Source: Glaciimonas sp. (GTDB lineage Bacteria > Pseudomonadota > Gammaproteobacteria > Burkholderiales > Burkholderiaceae_D). Taken from it: a DNA stretch of 64,000 nt. Position 1 is the first letter of the stretch, and each line of letters begins with the position of its first letter. The notes beneath the pieces are model-generated. The model saw only the letters and a list, made by a program, of their open reading frames with translations. It had not been told where the DNA came from and searched no databases. Both the position numbers and the translations under genes were made by a program. The DNA lies in the NCBI GenBank assembly GCA_012927625.1, contig JABBOV010000024.1, positions 186,001 through 250,000 on the forward strand. The letters run 5' to 3'. Positions 61,983-64,000 of the stretch are shown here, piece by piece.

Positions 61983-62837
61983 ATGACTACAGGGCCAATT
62001 CTTTCCAATGCACACGCAGTATTGACTTATCCGGTGGAGGTACTGGACGAGCAGGGACGTGCTTCGATTATAGAAATTCCGGCCGAGCGGCCTTTGACAG
62101 TCTATCTGGACAAGCGCGAACTGGTGACTCTGATGACTTTGGGCGGCGCGCCGGAAGCACTCATACTGGGTTATTTGCGCAATCAGCGGCTGGTGAAAAC
62201 GATTGCAGAAATCGTCGCCGTGCAAGTGGACTGGGATGTGGAGGCGGTGGCGGTAACCACGCACCACGGTGTTGATTACATCGAAGAGCGCACTGCCAAA
62301 AGGGTTATAACTACCGGTTGCGGTCAAGGTTCCATGTTTGGCGGACTGATGGACGAAGTCGATACCATCATGCTCCCTGACGCAAAATTGAAGCAGTCAA
62401 CGCTCTACAGAGTCGTTGATCTGATCCGTACCCAGGCGTCAATTTACAAACAGGCGGGCTCAGTGCACGGGTGTGCGCTATTTGATGCGGAGGGCGAATT
62501 ACTGTACTTCATCGAAGATGTCGGCCGCCATAATGCGGTGGATGCGATCGCCGGGAAAATGTGGCTGGACAGCATTAGCGGTCATGATAAAATTTTTTAT
62601 ACTACCGGCCGCCTGACCTCGGAAATGGTAATCAAAGGTGCGCAGATGGGGATTCCTTTCTTATTGTCGCGTTCCGGTACTACGCAAATGGGCCATGCGG
62701 TAGCGCAACGTGTCAATATGACCTTGTTGGCCCGCTGTACCGGCAAACACTTTCTTTTACTAACAGGCAAGCAAAGGTTCATTGCAGAACCGCAGTTGCT
62801 TGATGGCAGTGTTTTAAAATCATTCAGGGTCGCCTGA
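61983..62837 (+). CDS. fdhD: Formate dehydrogenase accessory sulfurtransferase FdhD
   Basis: FdhD transfers sulfur from IscS to the bis-MGD cofactor of formate dehydrogenase. VLTYPVEVLDEQG, PAERPLTVYLDKRELVTLMT, VEDVGRHNAVDAIAGK-type sequence and TGRLTSEMVIKGAQMG are conserved. The reactive loop reads TTGCGQGSMF, so only the first cysteine of the CxxC found in E. coli FdhD is kept. The ATG at 61983 is chosen for its GAGG Shine-Dalgarno nine bases upstream (284 residues); ATGs at 61968 and 61929 are alternatives. Confidence 0.93.
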   Translation: MTTGPILSNAHAVLTYPVEVLDEQGRASIIEIPAERPLTVYLDKRELVTLMTLGGAPEALILGYLRNQRLVKTIAEIVAVQVDWDVEAVAVTTHHGVDYIEERTAKRVITTGCGQGSMFGGLMDEVDTIMLPDAKLKQSTLYRVVDLIRTQASIYKQAGSVHGCALFDAEGELLYFIEDVGRHNAVDAIAGKMWLDSISGHDKIFYTTGRLTSEMVIKGAQMGIPFLLSRSGTTQMGHAVAQRVNMTLLARCTGKHFLLLTGKQRFIAEPQLLDGSVLKSFRVA

Positions 62838-62890
62838 CCGAAACTACAAGAAAGAGGCAAGGCAAGGTAAGGTAAGGGGCAAGTACCGCG

Positions 62891-62910
62891 GTTGTTATGC
62901 AACGCGGTAA
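62891..62910. other. Imperfect inverted repeat upstream of gltX
   Basis: TACCGC and GTTG pair with CAAC and GCGGTA across a short loop, with one bulged G (arms within about 62884-62909). It resembles the central TTACCGC/GCGGTAA hairpin of the dispersed AT-rich repeat but lacks the flanking GGAGTAT and AGTATG blocks. Confidence 0.35.
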
Positions 62911-62930
62911 AATAAGCTTTTAACGCCATC

Positions 62931-62957
62931 ACGGCTTTGGTCAACCAAGGCCGTTTT
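62931..62957 (+). terminator. Intrinsic terminator between fdhD and gltX
   Basis: ACGGCTTTGG (62931-62940) pairs with CCAAGGCCGT (62945-62954) with one G-T wobble around the loop TCAA, followed by a T run. It lies 94 bp after the fdhD stop and only about 10 bp before the gltX start, so it may act as a leader attenuator for gltX rather than only as an end for fdhD. Confidence 0.65.
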
Positions 62958-62964
62958 TATTGCC

Positions 62965-64000
62965 ATGATTGTTCGCACTCGTTTCGCCCCCAGCCCAACC
63001 GGTTATCTGCACCTTGGCGGCGCTCGCACCGCGCTTTTTTCGTGGGCTTATGCCCGTCATTTTGGCGGTACTTTCATCTTGCGCATCGAAGATACCGATC
63101 TGGAGCGATCCACCCCAGAAGCAGTCGAAGCAATCCTGCAAGGCATGGACTGGTTGGGCTTGTCCCATGACGAAGGCCCTTTCTATCAGATGCAGCGGAT
63201 GGATCGTTATCGTGAAGTCGTGGCGCAAATGCTTGCCGCAGGCACCGCTTATTATTGCTATTCATCGCCGGAAGAGGTGGAAGCCATGCGTGAGCGTCTG
63301 CGCGCTGCCGGGGAGAAGCCGCGCTACGACGGCACCTGGCGTCCTGCAGCGGGCAAGACATTGCCCGCTATTCCAGCGCACCGTAAGCCCGTGGTGCGTT
63401 TCAAAAATCCACTGGATGGCGATGTGAGTTGGGATGATGTCGTCAAAGGCACGATTACCATCTCTAATCGTGAGATGGACGATTTGGTGATTGCCCGTCC
63501 AGACGGCACTCCAACATATAATTTTTGCGTGGTGATTGATGATTGGGATATGCAGATTACGCATGTTATCCGTGGCGATGATCACGTCAATAACACGCCG
63601 CGTCAGATCAATATCCTGAAAGCGCTCGGAGCAACTCTGCCGCTATATGGCCATGTACCGATGATTCTCGGGGCCGATGGGGAAAAACTGTCGAAGCGGC
63701 ATGGCGCGGTCAGCGTGATGGATTATCCGGCGCAAGGATATTTGCCAGAAGCGATGCTGAACTATCTGGCGCGCCTCGGTTGGAGTCATGGTGATGACGA
63801 AGTCTTCTCGATGGACCAATTTTGTGCATGGTTTGACCTCGATCATTTATCCAAGTCGCCGGCGCAATTCAATCCGGAAAAATTGGCCTGGCTGAACAAT
63901 CATTACATCAAGCTGGCAGACAATGCTCGCCTGGAAAGTTTGGTCAAACCTTTGATGGAAAAAGATGGGGCGGATTTCGTCAATGCGCCAGACCTGCAAG
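62965..64000 (+). CDS. gltX: Glutamyl-tRNA synthetase (3' partial)
   Basis: GltX charges tRNA-Glu; the product also feeds tetrapyrrole synthesis through glutamyl-tRNA reductase, the source of the corrin precursor. The frame runs from the ATG at 62965 to the end of the window (345 codons seen). The HIGH motif is [19 protein letters not shown] at residues 7-25, RIEDTD follows, and [12 protein letters not shown] is the KMSKS-type motif at about 238-249. The C-terminal anticodon-binding part is beyond the window. Confidence 0.96.
   Translation, partial: MIVRTRFAPSPTGYLHLGGARTALFSWAYARHFGGTFILRIEDTDLERSTPEAVEAILQGMDWLGLSHDEGPFYQMQRMDRYREVVAQMLAAGTAYYCYSSPEEVEAMRERLRAAGEKPRYDGTWRPAAGKTLPAIPAHRKPVVRFKNPLDGDVSWDDVVKGTITISNREMDDLVIARPDGTPTYNFCVVIDDWDMQITHVIRGDDHVNNTPRQINILKALGATLPLYGHVPMILGADGEKLSKRHGAVSVMDYPAQGYLPEAMLNYLARLGWSHGDDEVFSMDQFCAWFDLDHLSKSPAQFNPEKLAWLNNHYIKLADNARLESLVKPLMEKDGADFVNAPDLQ

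Overview
The window is a chromosomal segment of a betaproteobacterium, most likely order Burkholderiales and probably family Oxalobacteraceae. That placement rests on gene order (recO-pdxJ-acpS-nagZ, uvrC-pgsA-tRNA-Gly), DUF3460, DUF3305 and DUF3306 families, and protein flavour; no database search was possible. No phage, integrase, IS element or CRISPR array is visible.

Layout. 1-6150: housekeeping genes recO (5' end outside the window), pdxJ, acpS, nagZ, uvrC, pgsA, then three identical tRNA-Gly(GCC) genes with a clear promoter and terminator. 6440-32532 (minus strand): a very large cobalamin locus. Reading in the direction of transcription it holds a cobalamin riboswitch, cbtB, cbtA, a 2Fe-2S protein, cobN, a ChlI/ChlD fusion, cbiE, a cbiX-cobH fusion, cbiD, cobI, cobM, cbiG, a cobJ-cobK fusion, cobW, cobO, cobB and bluB, followed by btuC, btuD, cobU, cbiB, cobD, btuF and cobQ. 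33058-35311: btuB with a second cobalamin riboswitch. 35693-38379: a ZnuABC/MntABC-type metal ABC transporter. 38388-40395: panC, scpA and a DUF3460 gene. 40506-47650: six hyf-like genes for a membrane-bound hydrogenase-related complex. 48019-51913: a GNAT protein, metG and apbC. 52113-62837: a Tat-exported formate dehydrogenase cluster with a polyferredoxin, a TorD-like chaperone and fdhD. 62965-64000: 5' part of gltX.

How the genes work together. The cobalamin locus covers cobalt uptake (CbtAB), corrinoid uptake (BtuB, BtuCDF), corrin ring synthesis, amidation, adenosylation, lower-ligand synthesis (BluB) and part of nucleotide-loop assembly. It mixes early-cobalt enzymes (CbiX, CbiD, CbiG) with a late-insertion chelatase (CobN plus ChlID). 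No cbiT, cobS, cobT or cobC is present in the window. The hyf-like complex keeps the NuoB-type Fe-S subunit but its large subunit lacks the nickel-binding cysteines. It therefore resembles the energy-converting hydrogenase-related (Ehr) complexes rather than a hydrogenase. It lies about 4.5 kb from the formate dehydrogenase cluster, which suggests a formate-linked energy role.

The most unusual features are the Ehr-like complex beside formate dehydrogenase; a CobW that lacks its CxCC motif; a CobN with a 28-residue His-rich insert; palindromic repeats, including one translated inside metG and one flanked by duplicated sequence at the chlID-cbiE junction; and a dispersed AT-rich repeat of about 73 bp that occurs in up to eight intergenic regions.
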